A DNA stretch of 64,000 bases from Alteromonas sp. KC3 (GCF_016756315.1 NZ_AP024235.1:3782001-3846000); one strand, 5' to 3'; positions 37,690 to 47,202 are shown, counted from the stretch's first letter. Made by a program: numbers and translations. Notes: a model not told the origin generated them from the sequence alone.

Positions 37690-39030
37690 TTAACCCTCTT
37701 TCTCTATCGTGGTCAAACAGTCGCGTAAGATAGGCGCGTAATTGTATTTGCCAGGGCATACATAAGTACACAATGCCAAATCTTCTTCGTCTAACTCTAA
37801 GCAACCCAGCGTCTGAGCACCGTCAGTATCACCAGAAATCAGGTCCCTAAGCAGTAGCGTAGGAATGATATCTAGGGGCATAACGCGTTCGTAATTACCA
37901 ATTGGAACCATTGAACGTTCAGAACCATTGGTAGTTGTTGTCATATCAAATTTCTTGCTGCCACTTAGGTGACCTAAGTAAGCACGAGTCACTGAGTGTT
38001 GGTTTGAACCAGGCATGATCCAACCGAAGAACTTCTTCTCGCGACCTTCTTTTAATAGTGAAACTTGTGTGTGGAAGCGACCTAGGAAACCGTGTACGCC
38101 CATCGCAGTTGTACCGTTAAGTACAGAACCTGAGATAACACGAACTTCACCGTCTTCTTGCTCGCTAGCAGTAAGTTCAGTTAGGTCTGCACCAATCACT
38201 GTACGAACTAAGCGAGGGTTTTTAGCAGCAGGACCCGCTAAAGAAATAACACGACGGCTATCAAGTTCACCTGTAGTCAGCAACGCACCAATCGCCATAA
38301 CGTCTTGGTAGTTGATGTGCCACACTGTTTTGTTCATGCCAGCAGAATCAAGGTAGTGAATGTGAGTTCCTGGTAGGCCCGCAGGGTGAGGACCGCCAAA
38401 CTCTTCAACATCAACTGCTGCATCACCGGTTGCTACAGAAGCACCAGGCGCTTTACAAACAAAAGTTTTACCACCGCTCAATTGCGCTAGCGCTTTAAGA
38501 CCATTTACAAAATCGTCTTGACGCTCAGCAATAATTACAGCTGGATCAGCTGCAAGTGGATTTGTATCCATTGCTGTTACGAAAATTGAACTTGGTACAG
38601 AGTCAAGCTTAGGAGATTTGCTAAATGGACGCGTACGCAACGCTGTCCACATGCCAGACTCTACAAGGATTGATTGAAGTTGCTCGCGTGAAGCACTCGC
38701 GATCTGGTCAGCTGCAATTTTATCAAAGCTAACAGCATCGTTGCCGTTTACCTTGATAACTACAGACTGAAGAACACGTTTTGCACCACGGTTAACCTCT
38801 ACCACTTCACCCGCTGCTGGAGCAGTGAATTTAACGCCAGGGTTCTTTTTGTCTTCAAAAAGTACCTGACCTTTCTTCACTACATCGCCAACTTGGACGT
38901 GCATGGTAGGGCGCATACCCACATATTCTTCTCCCAGAATGGCAACGCGCGTTGCAGCAGATGCATCAGCAATCTCCTGCTTCGGCGCTCCCTCAATTGG
39001 GAGGTCGAGACCTTTCTTGATTTTTATCAT
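37690..39030 (-). CDS. nqrA: Na+-NQR subunit A
   Basis: A 446-residue cytosolic subunit linked to quinone binding. ATG 39030 gives the usual beginning [16 protein letters not shown]; the frame runs on to 39108 but would then include a stem-loop of the leader and 26 extra residues. The barrel-sandwich region ([20 protein letters not shown]) and the family ends ([34 protein letters not shown]) are clear. First gene of the six-gene operon; the RBS is weak and the leader carries an inverted repeat. Confidence 0.96.
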   Translation of the reverse strand: MIKIKKGLDLPIEGAPKQEIADASAATRVAILGEEYVGMRPTMHVQVGDVVKKGQVLFEDKKNPGVKFTAPAAGEVVEVNRGAKRVLQSVVIKVNGNDAVSFDKIAADQIASASREQLQSILVESGMWTALRTRPFSKSPKLDSVPSSIFVTAMDTNPLAADPAVIIAERQDDFVNGLKALAQLSGGKTFVCKAPGASVATGDAAVDVEEFGGPHPAGLPGTHIHYLDSAGMNKTVWHINYQDVMAIGALLTTGELDSRRVISLAGPAAKNPRLVRTVIGADLTELTASEQEDGEVRVISGSVLNGTTAMGVHGFLGRFHTQVSLLKEGREKKFFGWIMPGSNQHSVTRAYLGHLSGSKKFDMTTTTNGSERSMVPIGNYERVMPLDIIPTLLLRDLISGDTDGAQTLGCLELDEEDLALCTYVCPGKYNYAPILRDCLTTIEKEG

Positions 39031-39060
39031 ATGTAATCGCACTACTCTAATAGAAATACC

Positions 39061-39103
39061 CTTTTGCATGACCGCAGAAAACCTGCCTGTCAGCATGCAA
39101 AAG
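39061..39103 (-). promoter_or_regulatory. Stem-loop in the nqrA leader
   Basis: CTTTTGCATG and CATGCAAAAG are perfect 10-bp complementary arms, 30 nt before the nqrA start. Inside the 23-nt loop, GCAG and CTGC can form a second short stem around GTTTT on the minus-strand RNA. Either an RNA control element or a protein-binding site. The rest of the 501-nt gap (39104-39474) shows only weak repeats such as GAGCG/CGCTC near 39224 and presumably the nqr promoter; I see no gene in it. Confidence 0.6.
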
Positions 39104-39474
39104 CGCACTATTAACAGGTGATAAACACCTAATTCATTGATTGTCGGAACTTGCTGTAAAACCTTTGGTCAGCATAACTACAGTCAGCCTGTTATGAAGC
39201 TGTAATCATTCATTCCAATTTGCGAGCGTTTTTAATGCGCTCTATTTTTATAGACCACCAGCAGAAATTCACACTTATTTTTATTATTGTGCGCTGCAAT
39301 CGCTACTGCTGTTTTGGTAGTGGGTAGAAAGCCCCCTACTTAATTTCGGGATTTTAGCATTAACCCACACGTTTGTGCCACGCAATTTCAGAATAAAGCC
39401 AAATTTTTCTACAATTTAATGTAAACCTTTAGTCGCAATTAATAGCAAAACTGAGCAAAACTAACGCCAAGAAC

Positions 39475-39501
39475 AAAAAAAGCCGTCATATCAGACGGCT
39501 T
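39475..39501 (-). terminator. Terminator after fabV
   Basis: AGCCGTC and GACGGCT form a stem with a 6-nt loop; on the minus strand a run of seven T follows. Confidence 0.93.
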
Positions 39502-39531
39502 CAGTACAAATCAGTAAATATTATTTACGTA

Positions 39532-40710
39532 TTACCAATTAACCATTGGGTCAACATCTTGCTCGTAATCTACGCTTTCAATGTCAAATCCAAACAGTTT
39601 TAAAAACTCATGGTGATAGCCCTTATAGTCACTCACATCATGAAAGTTTTCTTGGGTAACATCATCCCAAATGGCTTTTATTTTAGCTTGTGTAGCATCG
39701 TTAGTTTCTTTGCCATCCATTCGGTAACGATTAGCTTCATCAAGGGTTGGCGTTTCACCAAATAGGCATTCGGTAAACAAACCGAATATTTGCTCAATAC
39801 ACCCTTCGTGCGTCCCTTCTTCTTTCATTACTTTGTAAATCAACGAAATATAGAGTGGCATTACAGGAATAGCAGAGCTTGCTTGAGTCACCAAAGCTTT
39901 TAATGAACTAACGTTCGCCTGTACCAGCAAATCACTGTTTTTGCCAATGATAGCGGCAGCAGCACGATCGAGATCTTCTTTTGCTTTTCCGATAGTAGCT
40001 TGACCGTAAATAGGCCATGTAAGCTCTTTGCCTATGTAGGTGTAAGCGGTTGTTTTACAGCCTTCAGCCAACACATCCGCTTCGCGTAAGAAGTCCATCC
40101 AACGCTCCCAGTCTTCGCCCCCCATCACTTTGATGGTATTAAGAATTTCATCGTCATTTGCGGGCTCTAGTGACACTTCGTGAACTTTGTCTTTGTCTGT
40201 GTCATAGGTCTTTGTTGTATATGCTTGCCCTACAGGCTTTAACGTAGACTTATATGTCACGCCTGTTTCAGGATCGGTTCGACGCGGTGACGCAAGGCTA
40301 TAAATAACCAAGTCAACTTTGCCCATTTCCGCTTTGATTTTCTCAATCGCTTCGTGTTTTATCTCATCAGAAAACGCATCGCCATTGATGGTTTCAGCGT
40401 ATACGCCTTTCGCTTTTGCCTGCGCGTGAAAAGCCGCCGTATTGTACCAGCCTGCCGTACCCGTTTTACGTTCTGTAGGTGCCTTTTCAAAACACACACC
40501 AAGCGTTTTAGCACCATAGCCAAATGCTGATGTAATGCGCGACGCCAAACCGTAGCCAGTAGAGCTTCCGATCACCAAAACGTTTTTAGGGCCTTCGCCT
40601 AAGTCGCCTTTTGCTTCTACATAAGCAATTTGTTCTTCTACCGACGCAGCACAGCCAACAGGATGTGCGTTTGTACAAATGAAGCCTCTTACTTTAGGCT
40701 TGATAACCAT
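39532..40710 (-). CDS. fabV: Trans-2-enoyl-ACP/CoA reductase FabV
   Basis: NADH-dependent enoyl reductase that ends each round of fatty-acid elongation; family members are insensitive to triclosan (established). The 392 residues begin MVIKPKVRGFICTNAHPVGC and have the cofactor loop GSSTGYGLASRI, the YSLASPRRTDP segment, and the catalytic Y-x8-K (Tyr in PIYGQATIGKAK). AAGGAAA precedes the ATG. It is a one-gene unit with its own terminator. No fabI is seen in this window. Confidence 0.96.
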   Translation of the reverse strand: MVIKPKVRGFICTNAHPVGCAASVEEQIAYVEAKGDLGEGPKNVLVIGSSTGYGLASRITSAFGYGAKTLGVCFEKAPTERKTGTAGWYNTAAFHAQAKAKGVYAETINGDAFSDEIKHEAIEKIKAEMGKVDLVIYSLASPRRTDPETGVTYKSTLKPVGQAYTTKTYDTDKDKVHEVSLEPANDDEILNTIKVMGGEDWERWMDFLREADVLAEGCKTTAYTYIGKELTWPIYGQATIGKAKEDLDRAAAAIIGKNSDLLVQANVSSLKALVTQASSAIPVMPLYISLIYKVMKEEGTHEGCIEQIFGLFTECLFGETPTLDEANRYRMDGKETNDATQAKIKAIWDDVTQENFHDVSDYKGYHHEFLKLFGFDIESVDYEQDVDPMVNW

Positions 40711-40970
40711 AATAATTTTCCTTATTTAAGCATGGCGCTATTGTAATGCCGAAGCTACTGATAACAACTCGGAGCAGATAGATACCAAGGGACTGTCCGC
40801 TGTAAGAAAGTGTGAAAGTATTAGGCTATACCATACCGAAAGGTAGTGTGAAGAAAAGAGATTTTGTTGAAGATTTCTAAAGTGTATTGACGTATGTGGT
40901 ACGTTTTTATAGCAAAGGCCAATACGCTCTTGTATGAAGGAGCGCCGGGCGGCACTCCCTCAAAGGCGAA

Positions 40971-41591
40971 CTAGCCTAGGATGTCAAGTAGCTCAACATC
41001 AAATACAAGTGTGCTGTAAGGTGCGATAGCGGCACCTGCACCTTGCTCACCGTAGGCAAGATCATGTGGGATATATAGACGATACTTAGCACCCACCTTC
41101 ATAAGCTGAAGTGCCTCAGTCCAACCTTTGATTACGCCACCCACTGGGAATTCAGCCGGCTGACCGCGCTCATATGAACTGTCAAAAGTAGTACCGTTGA
41201 TAAGAGTGCCGTGATAGTGAACGCGAACAGTGCTTGCTGCAACAGGAGTGTCACCGTCACCTTCAGCAATAACTTCGTATTGAAGGCCAGATTCAGTAAC
41301 AGTTACTTCATCACGTTTCGCATTTTCTTCAAGGTACTTCGTGCCTTCTTCAATAACCGCTTTGCTAGCTTCTTCTTTAGCCGCTTGCATACGCTTGTGA
41401 ATTTCACCAAACGCGTCACGTAGCGTGTCGTTGTCAACTTGAGGTGCTTGACCTGCGAATGCATCTTTTAGGCCCGCTACCACAGCATCAATTGCTAGAC
41501 CATCGAAAGGATTAGATTGCAATTGTTGACCCATTTGAAAACCAATGCCGTAACTTGCTTGGGTTTCTACTGTATTGAATGTATCAGTCAC
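40971..41591 (-). CDS. fklB: FKBP-type peptidyl-prolyl isomerase FklB
   Basis: A 206-residue PPIase. The N-terminal half is the helical dimerisation domain (ASYGIGFQMGQQL to KYLEENAKRDEV); the C-terminal half is the FKBP domain with VHYHGTLINGTTFDSS, GVIKGWTEALQLM, YIPHDLAYGEQGAG and FDVELLDI. No signal peptide, so it acts in the cytosol, unlike FkpA. Start is GTG with AGGAG at good spacing. The 260 nt between it and fabV hold a GC-rich imperfect repeat close to the fklB stop and nothing else I can name. Confidence 0.95.
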   Translation of the reverse strand: MTDTFNTVETQASYGIGFQMGQQLQSNPFDGLAIDAVVAGLKDAFAGQAPQVDNDTLRDAFGEIHKRMQAAKEEASKAVIEEGTKYLEENAKRDEVTVTESGLQYEVIAEGDGDTPVAASTVRVHYHGTLINGTTFDSSYERGQPAEFPVGGVIKGWTEALQLMKVGAKYRLYIPHDLAYGEQGAGAAIAPYSTLVFDVELLDILG

Positions 41592-41792
41592 GATAACTCC
41601 TGAAATTTAATTACAAATGCAGTACAAATTTCAAACAAAACGCATACTGCGAGAATGTTTCTGCATTTTCCGGTGAAAGAGTGTATCACACCAGAAATTA
41701 TCTTGCTTTGAGCAATACTATGATGGGTGTAAAAGTATCAAAATGTTGTAAATTATAACCGAAAGTGGTTAGACAAGTTGTAAAGGACACAG

Positions 41793-41808
41793 TATGGTTA
41801 AGACCATA
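41793..41808 (+). promoter_or_regulatory. Leader hairpin covering the mini-ORF start before ppc
   Basis: TATGGT and ACCATA pair around TAAG. The mini-ORF ATG at 41794 lies inside the left arm, and the ppc Shine-Dalgarno follows six nt after the right arm. Confidence 0.55.
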
Positions 41809-41823
41809 TATTTAGGAGGATAG
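41794..41823 (+). CDS. Nine-codon mini-ORF in the ppc leader
   Basis: ATG at 41794 opens a 9-residue frame (MVKTIYLGG) that stops with TAG one nt before the ppc ATG. AAAGGA lies about 6 nt before this ATG, a good RBS. The last two Gly codons (GGA GGA) are themselves the ppc Shine-Dalgarno, so ribosomes finishing the peptide cover and then could restart at ppc. Expression is not proven; a chance frame is possible. Confidence 0.45.
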   Translation: MVKTIYLGG

Positions 41824-41824
41824 C

Positions 41825-44446
41825 ATGCAAACACACTACGATGCTGAACTAAAAGACACCGTTCGTTACCTAGGAAAAACCCTTGGTGAAACTATCAAAA
41901 ATCAACTGGGTCAAGAATGGCTTGACCGCATTGAAAAGATAAGAAAGGGCGGCCGAGCGTCTTATCAGGGCGATGCTGCTTGCAGCGAAGAACTGAAAGA
42001 AACTTTCAAAAACATGTCTGACAGCGATTTATTAACTGTTGGTCGTGCTTTCGCGCAATTCTTAAACTTAGGTAACATTGCCGAACAAGAATACAACGCT
42101 GCGATGAATGTTGATGCGTCGATAGATGCGCTGTTTAAACACCTAGATAAAGCTGAACTTACTGCAGATAAAGTGCAAGAAGCAGTAGCCAAGCTAAACA
42201 TTGATTTAGTACTCACCGCTCACCCAACCGAGGTAACGCGCCGCACTTTAATTCACAAACACAAAGAGCTGGCAAACTGCTTACAGGCCATTCACCAAGA
42301 ATCGTTGAGTGATGTTGAGCGTACAAAGATTGAAACACGTATTGCAGATCTCATCGCTCAGGCTTGGCACACCGAAGAAATTCGCTCGGTACGCCCGACC
42401 CCTGTTGATGAAGCACGTTGGGGTTTCTCAGTTATTGAGAATTCACTTTGGGAAGCAGTACCAGATTTCATGCGCGAGCTGGACGGCCGCTTAAATGAAG
42501 ACTATCAAGTCTCATTGCCACTCGATGCATCCCCTGTTCAATTTAGCTCGTGGATGGGTGGTGACCGTGACGGTAACCCATTCGTAACGTCAAAAGTCAC
42601 TGAACAAGTGTTATTACTTGCTCGTAAACGTGCAGCCAAGCTATTTGCAATCGACCTAGACCGTTTGCAGGTAGAGCTGTCAATGTATGACTGCAACGAC
42701 GAGCTTCGCGCAAAAGTAGGTGATGCCAATGAACCTTATCGCGCCCTACTTCGCCCGTTAGTCGACCGTTTTGTCGCAACGCGTGACGGTATTAGTGACT
42801 ACCTAGCGGGTAAAAACCCAGATACGTCTAACTGGGTTAATTACGACGAAGAACTTATTGAGCCACTAATGCTGTGCTACCAATCATTGCTTGATTGCGG
42901 TATGCAGGTAGTCGCCAACGGTTTACTGTTAGACACTATTCGTCGTGCTCGCGTATTCGGTGTGCACTTGTTACGTCTTGACGTTCGCCAAGACTCAGAA
43001 CGTCACGCCGATGTATTTAGTGAGTTGACCCGCTACTTAGGTCTTGGTGATTACGCACAGTGGAGTGAAGCTGACAAGCAGGCCTTCTTATTGCGTGAAC
43101 TTGGTTCTAAGCGCCCGTTATTCCCTGCACAATGGGATGCGTCTGACGACGTAAAAGAAGTACTTGATACCTGTAAAGTAATTGCTAAACACAGCAAACA
43201 TGGTTTTGGTATTTATATTATTTCAATGGCAAGTGAACCATCAGACGTCATGGCAGTACAGCTTCTACTTCAAGAAAGCGGCGTAGATTGGCCAATGCCT
43301 GTTGCGCCTTTGTTTGAAACGCTGGACGACTTAAACAATTCACCTGATGTCATGCGCAAGCTTCTATCCATCGACTGGTATCGCGGCTATGTGAAGGGTC
43401 GTCAGTTTGTCATGATTGGTTACTCTGACTCAGCGAAAGATGCTGGTGCATTAGCTGCAGGCTGGGCACAATACCAATCACAGGAAGCGTTAGTTGCCAT
43501 TGCTGAAGAATTCGACGTCAGCCTGACCTTGTTCCACGGTCGTGGTGGTACAATTGGCCGCGGAGGCTTGCCAGCACATGCTGCCATTTATTCACAGCCT
43601 CCAGGCTCGCTAGAAGGTGGCTTCCGTGTAACTGAGCAAGGCGAGACCATTCGCTACAAATTCGGTATGCCGAAGCTGGCTAAGCGCAGCTTGGGTATTT
43701 ACGCCAGTGCTATCATTGAAGCTATGTTATTCCCACCACCGGCACCAAAAGAAGAGTGGCGCGAGCTTATTACGGCAATGGCCGCACAAGGCCGCGATAA
43801 CTATCGCGCAACGGTAAGACACGATGAAGAGTTTGTTCCTTACTTCCGCGTTGCCACTCCTGAGCAAGAGCTTGGCAAATTGCCGCTAGGAAGTCGACCG
43901 GCTAAACGTAAGCCACAAGGTGGTATTGAGAGCTTACGCGCTATTCCTTGGATCTTTGCATGGGCACAGACCCGCTTGGTATTGCCGAGCTGGCTAGGTG
44001 TAATGCGCGCCATTGACAGCGTTAAAAACGAAGAGAACGAAAAGGTCGTGAACGAAATGTTCAGTGAATGGCCGTTCTACCGCTCTCGTCTATCAATGCT
44101 AGACATGGTGTTCCACAAAGCTGACCCGCGTATCAGTGAAGCGTATGACGAACGTCTTGTACCTAAAGAGCTTAAGCACTTTGGTGAAGCTTTGCGCACA
44201 GAGCTTAAAGAAAGTATTTCGTCGCTGCTTGCTATTACCGGTGACGACGACATTATGAAGAACGACCCGCAGGGTAAAGAGTCTATGGAAATTCGCGCAG
44301 CGTATTTACAGCCTTTGCACTACCTGCAAATTGAGCTTCTTGACCGTATCCGTAAAGCCGGTGATGAGTCGCAAAATACCAGCTTAGAGCGCGCAATGAT
44401 GGTTACCATTGCCGGTATTGCCATTGGTATGCGTAACACAGGTTAA
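41825..44446 (+). CDS. ppc: Phosphoenolpyruvate carboxylase
   Basis: Anaplerotic enzyme making oxaloacetate from PEP and bicarbonate. At 873 residues it is normal length. Catalytic motifs: VLTAHPTEVTRRT (His), GGDRDGNPFVT, GYSDSAKDAGALAAGWAQY, FHGRGGTIGRGG with the Arg/His pair, and the C-terminal MRNTG that closes the allosteric site. The start has AGGAGG and a coupled mini-ORF in front. A bidirectional terminator follows, so ppc is monocistronic apart from the mini-ORF. Confidence 0.97.
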   Translation: MQTHYDAELKDTVRYLGKTLGETIKNQLGQEWLDRIEKIRKGGRASYQGDAACSEELKETFKNMSDSDLLTVGRAFAQFLNLGNIAEQEYNAAMNVDASIDALFKHLDKAELTADKVQEAVAKLNIDLVLTAHPTEVTRRTLIHKHKELANCLQAIHQESLSDVERTKIETRIADLIAQAWHTEEIRSVRPTPVDEARWGFSVIENSLWEAVPDFMRELDGRLNEDYQVSLPLDASPVQFSSWMGGDRDGNPFVTSKVTEQVLLLARKRAAKLFAIDLDRLQVELSMYDCNDELRAKVGDANEPYRALLRPLVDRFVATRDGISDYLAGKNPDTSNWVNYDEELIEPLMLCYQSLLDCGMQVVANGLLLDTIRRARVFGVHLLRLDVRQDSERHADVFSELTRYLGLGDYAQWSEADKQAFLLRELGSKRPLFPAQWDASDDVKEVLDTCKVIAKHSKHGFGIYIISMASEPSDVMAVQLLLQESGVDWPMPVAPLFETLDDLNNSPDVMRKLLSIDWYRGYVKGRQFVMIGYSDSAKDAGALAAGWAQYQSQEALVAIAEEFDVSLTLFHGRGGTIGRGGLPAHAAIYSQPPGSLEGGFRVTEQGETIRYKFGMPKLAKRSLGIYASAIIEAMLFPPPAPKEEWRELITAMAAQGRDNYRATVRHDEEFVPYFRVATPEQELGKLPLGSRPAKRKPQGGIESLRAIPWIFAWAQTRLVLPSWLGVMRAIDSVKNEENEKVVNEMFSEWPFYRSRLSMLDMVFHKADPRISEAYDERLVPKELKHFGEALRTELKESISSLLAITGDDDIMKNDPQGKESMEIRAAYLQPLHYLQIELLDRIRKAGDESQNTSLERAMMVTIAGIAIGMRNTG

Positions 44447-44468
44447 GTACTCTAACCCTGTAAATCAT

Positions 44469-44503
44469 AAAAGCCCGCTTCTTAACACGTAGCGGGCTTT
44501 TTT
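44469..44503. terminator. Bidirectional terminator after ppc
   Basis: AAAAGCCCGCT and AGCGGGCTTTTTT form an 11-nt-loop hairpin with A/T runs on both sides; it serves ppc and the converging alpha/beta hydrolase. Confidence 0.94.
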
Positions 44504-44509
44504 ATTGCG

Positions 44510-45541
44510 TTACTGAAAGTGCAACGCTAACCAACTATTGATTTCGCTTTCCACCTCTTCGCGATAGAACGTTAAGCTGTGATCGCCGTTATCAAAAACA
44601 ACCAGCTTATGCGAGTGGTTATTGTCTTTTAGATGCTGTGCCGCCTTAAGCGAATGTGAAACGTCGACGCGCACATCTGCACTTCCGTGCACTAGCAAAA
44701 TAGGTACATTCGGATTTAGCTCATCAATCCATTTTACCGCTGAGCGTTCATCGAGGGCTTTTGTTTGGTTTTGCTCCATATTCGGAACAAGTTTATTAAG
44801 CAGCGCCTGCATGTCTGGGCGGCGCGCCACAACTGTATGTAAATCAGACGGGCCTGCTACAATAACGGCACTAGCAATGTCATTTGTGTTATTTCGAAGC
44901 GCCTGCCAAGTCATCATGCCGCCACGACTTACGCCATATAAGGCAATCTTATTGGAGTCGGCATTAGGTAACTGCTTGGCTATTTCAATCAGTCGCAAAA
45001 CGTCGTTTACATCATCGCCGCCAAATTCATCTTTCCCTTGGCTAAATTTAGCGCCTCGATAATTACTCGCCAAAACAATATAACCCTGTTCGGCGAGCGG
45101 CATTAAACGCTCAACCACCGCTATGCGCGTTACATTATGCTTATGGTTACCACCGCGATTATAAATGATCACTGGTAGTTTTTTGTCGCCAACATGCTTT
45201 GGTGACACCATAACACCTGAAATCTTTAAACCATCCGATTCATACTCAATCCATTGCGCACTTGTTGTCTTCATAAGCGCATTGAATTTTTTAGGGTTTA
45301 CCGCTTTTTGCCATCTATCCACATACGCGACTTTTTGGTTATTGCTTTGCGCATGTGCTAACCATGCTTTGTAATCAGTAAAGGGAAGTGCATCGCCTTT
45401 AAGGGTTAATGCTTCTGGCAGTTTAGCAAATGCAGTACCTGCCAATGGCGCAGTATTGCTTGTAGCTGCAACCGTATTGGCGTTTATGCAAAGGGCTAAA
45501 AGAGCGATGGAAAGTAAAGCAGTGCGTTTTAAAAGACTCAT
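44510..45541 (-). CDS. Exported alpha/beta hydrolase (S9-like)
   Basis: A 343-residue hydrolase with a signal peptide (ending NTVAAT). The nucleophile elbow is GVSRGG, the oxyanion region is IIYNRGGNHKHN, the Asp is probably in HGSADVRVD and the His in NGDHSL. It has no propeller domain, so it resembles the dienelactone hydrolase/prolyl oligopeptidase C-domain group. Substrate unknown; esterase and peptidase are both possible. It ends beside the ppc terminator. Confidence 0.86.
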   Translation of the reverse strand: MSLLKRTALLSIALLALCINANTVAATSNTAPLAGTAFAKLPEALTLKGDALPFTDYKAWLAHAQSNNQKVAYVDRWQKAVNPKKFNALMKTTSAQWIEYESDGLKISGVMVSPKHVGDKKLPVIIYNRGGNHKHNVTRIAVVERLMPLAEQGYIVLASNYRGAKFSQGKDEFGGDDVNDVLRLIEIAKQLPNADSNKIALYGVSRGGMMTWQALRNNTNDIASAVIVAGPSDLHTVVARRPDMQALLNKLVPNMEQNQTKALDERSAVKWIDELNPNVPILLVHGSADVRVDVSHSLKAAQHLKDNNHSHKLVVFDNGDHSLTFYREEVESEINSWLALHFQ

Positions 45542-45762
45542 AACACATCCTTGTTGAATTCAAATAAAAAACAGTCAGAATGAAGCTAGTAAATAACGAA
45601 AACGTATGCGACTCAACAAAATACGAACCTGATTAGTAACAAAATTTGTCGTTGCGCATTGAATTAAACGGCCAATAGCGAAGCAGGTTTTTACTTGTAG
45701 ATGTAAGTAAGCGTTACTCTTCTTTTTCAATTTATATCTATCTATTAAACCAAGGAAGTATT

Positions 45763-46551
45763 GTGCAAGAATCAAGGAAGCTAGAAGACTATTTGATCGG
45801 TAGACCTAAACCCAGTGGAATTGATGTCCTATGCAGTTTAGAACATTTTGCAATTATTACTTATGCAGTACCAGCCAAACGTTTTGAAGGAATTTTCCCC
45901 GAGAGGTTTCAACTCGACACTATTGAAATAAATGGTCAAGAACTTGGGCTTATTTCCGTAGTACCTTTTATTGACGTTGATTTTACTTCCGCCGTGTTCC
46001 CCTTCCCTAAATTTACCATGGGGCAAACCAATTATCGCATCTACATCATCGATAAAGAAACGGGGGAACGTTGTGTCTGGTTTCTTGGTACTACACTCGA
46101 TTCCTGGACGCTAGCCGTTCCTCGATACGTTTGGAACTTACCCTGGCATGCAGGAAGAGTGAGTTTTGATTGTGAACGAGATGAGGTGAGTGGCCTCTAC
46201 AACAAGTATCAAATGAATACCGAGTCTGATTGGGCCCCTGCGTCGGTAGAGTTAGTACAAGATGAAAGTGACAAGCTTAGTTTCCCCGGCTTTCCCGACA
46301 CAGAATCTGCTTTAGTTTATTTAACCCACCCTCTTGCCGGTTTTTATTATCGAAGGGATAACAAACTGGGGACTTACCGCGTCTGGCATAAAGAATTAGC
46401 AGTAAAGCCCGCTAAACTTGTATCTGCGAATTTTAAGCTTTTATCTGATCTCGACATTGTCAAAGCGTCAGAACAACACTCGCCCTATAGCGTCCTGATA
46501 GAACCCATCAATGAGTTTACTATTTACTTACCACCCACAGTTATTGGATAA
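45763..46551 (+). CDS. DUF2071-like protein
   Basis: A 262-residue soluble protein. NYRIYIIDKETGERCVWFLG, followed by TTLDSWTLAVPRYVWNLPWH, fits the DUF2071/YqjF-like family, which shares a fold with acetoacetate decarboxylase; no function is established. Start is GTG with AAGGAAG at good spacing. No terminator was seen after it; a 706-nt repeat region follows. Confidence 0.75.
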   Translation: MQESRKLEDYLIGRPKPSGIDVLCSLEHFAIITYAVPAKRFEGIFPERFQLDTIEINGQELGLISVVPFIDVDFTSAVFPFPKFTMGQTNYRIYIIDKETGERCVWFLGTTLDSWTLAVPRYVWNLPWHAGRVSFDCERDEVSGLYNKYQMNTESDWAPASVELVQDESDKLSFPGFPDTESALVYLTHPLAGFYYRRDNKLGTYRVWHKELAVKPAKLVSANFKLLSDLDIVKASEQHSPYSVLIEPINEFTIYLPPTVIG

Positions 46552-46564
46552 CGCAAAGAGAATA

Positions 46565-47202
46565 CAAGCCCTTTCAAGTAAGGATACCGTGACGAGGCCT
46601 ATATAGACACAACAAAAAGGCTAGATTCGTAAGGTCGGAACAGACTGTTCTTTTCTGAACAACTTCAGTAATTGGACTGTTGGGGAGTTTGGAGTTGGCG
46701 GGGCTTTAATAAGTAGGCTCTCCTGTGCCAAGGATGCCGTGACTAAGCCTACAGAGATGCAACAATTAGGCTGGAAACGTAAGGTCGTAACAGACTATTC
46801 TTTTTTAAAACTTCAATGATTAGGCTAATGAGGTGCCTAGAGTTGGCGGGGGTTTGATAAGTAGGCTCTCCTGTGCCAAGGATGCCGTGACTAAGCCTAC
46901 AGAGATGCAACAAAAAGGCTGGATACGTAAGGTTGTAACAGACTTTCTACTCTCTAAAGTAATTAGCGCTAATAAAATAGCATCTTGGAGAGAAGACTGG
47001 AAAGGTAATTAAAATGTAGGCTCTCCTGTGCCAAGGAAGCCGTGACTAAGCCTACAGAGATGAAACAATTAGGCTGGAAACGTAAGATCGTAACAGACTA
47101 TTCTTTTTTAAAACTTCAATGATTAGGCTATTGAGGTGCCTAGAGTTGGCGGGGGTTTGATAAGTAGGCTCTCCACCGCAAGGATGCGGTGGCGAAGCCT
47201 AC
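46565..47202. repeat. Tandem array of about 150-bp units with palindromic core
   Basis: Units begin with GTAGGCTCTCC at 46713, 46861, 47016 and 47164 (spacings 148, 155, 148), and a decayed copy lies at about 46565-46712. Each unit starts with a core bounded by GTAGGCT and AGCCTAC, 7-bp inverted arms. Units 46713 and 47016 differ at about four of 148 positions; unit 46861 shares the first 85 nt and then has a different right half. The last core (47164-47202) is a near-perfect hairpin with an inner stem CCACCGCA/TGCGGTGG. No ORF, CRISPR or attC pattern fits. It fills the gap between the DUF2071 gene and the end of mdh. Confidence 0.9.
47164..47202. repeat. Intact palindromic core next to mdh
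   Basis: GTAGGCT/AGCCTAC outer stem and CCACCGCA/TGCGGTGG inner stem around AGGA. It lies 56 nt after the mdh stop on the minus strand. No U-run, so it resembles a REP-type 3' element. Confidence 0.85.

Noticed and set aside
39031..39108. 26-residue N-terminal extension of NqrA
   Set aside because: The family starts [11 protein letters not shown] and the extension would be encoded by the leader stem-loop.
40920..40970. GC-rich repeat after fklB as a terminator
   Set aside because: The arms pair poorly and no T-run follows on the minus strand.
44622..45062. 146-residue frame opposite the alpha/beta hydrolase
   Set aside because: Antisense to a gene with a complete catalytic motif set; composition is that of a shadow frame.
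46565..47202. CRISPR array or integron attC array
   Set aside because: Units are about 150 bp and largely alike throughout, without short constant repeats separated by unique spacers; no attC core pairs or integrase were seen.
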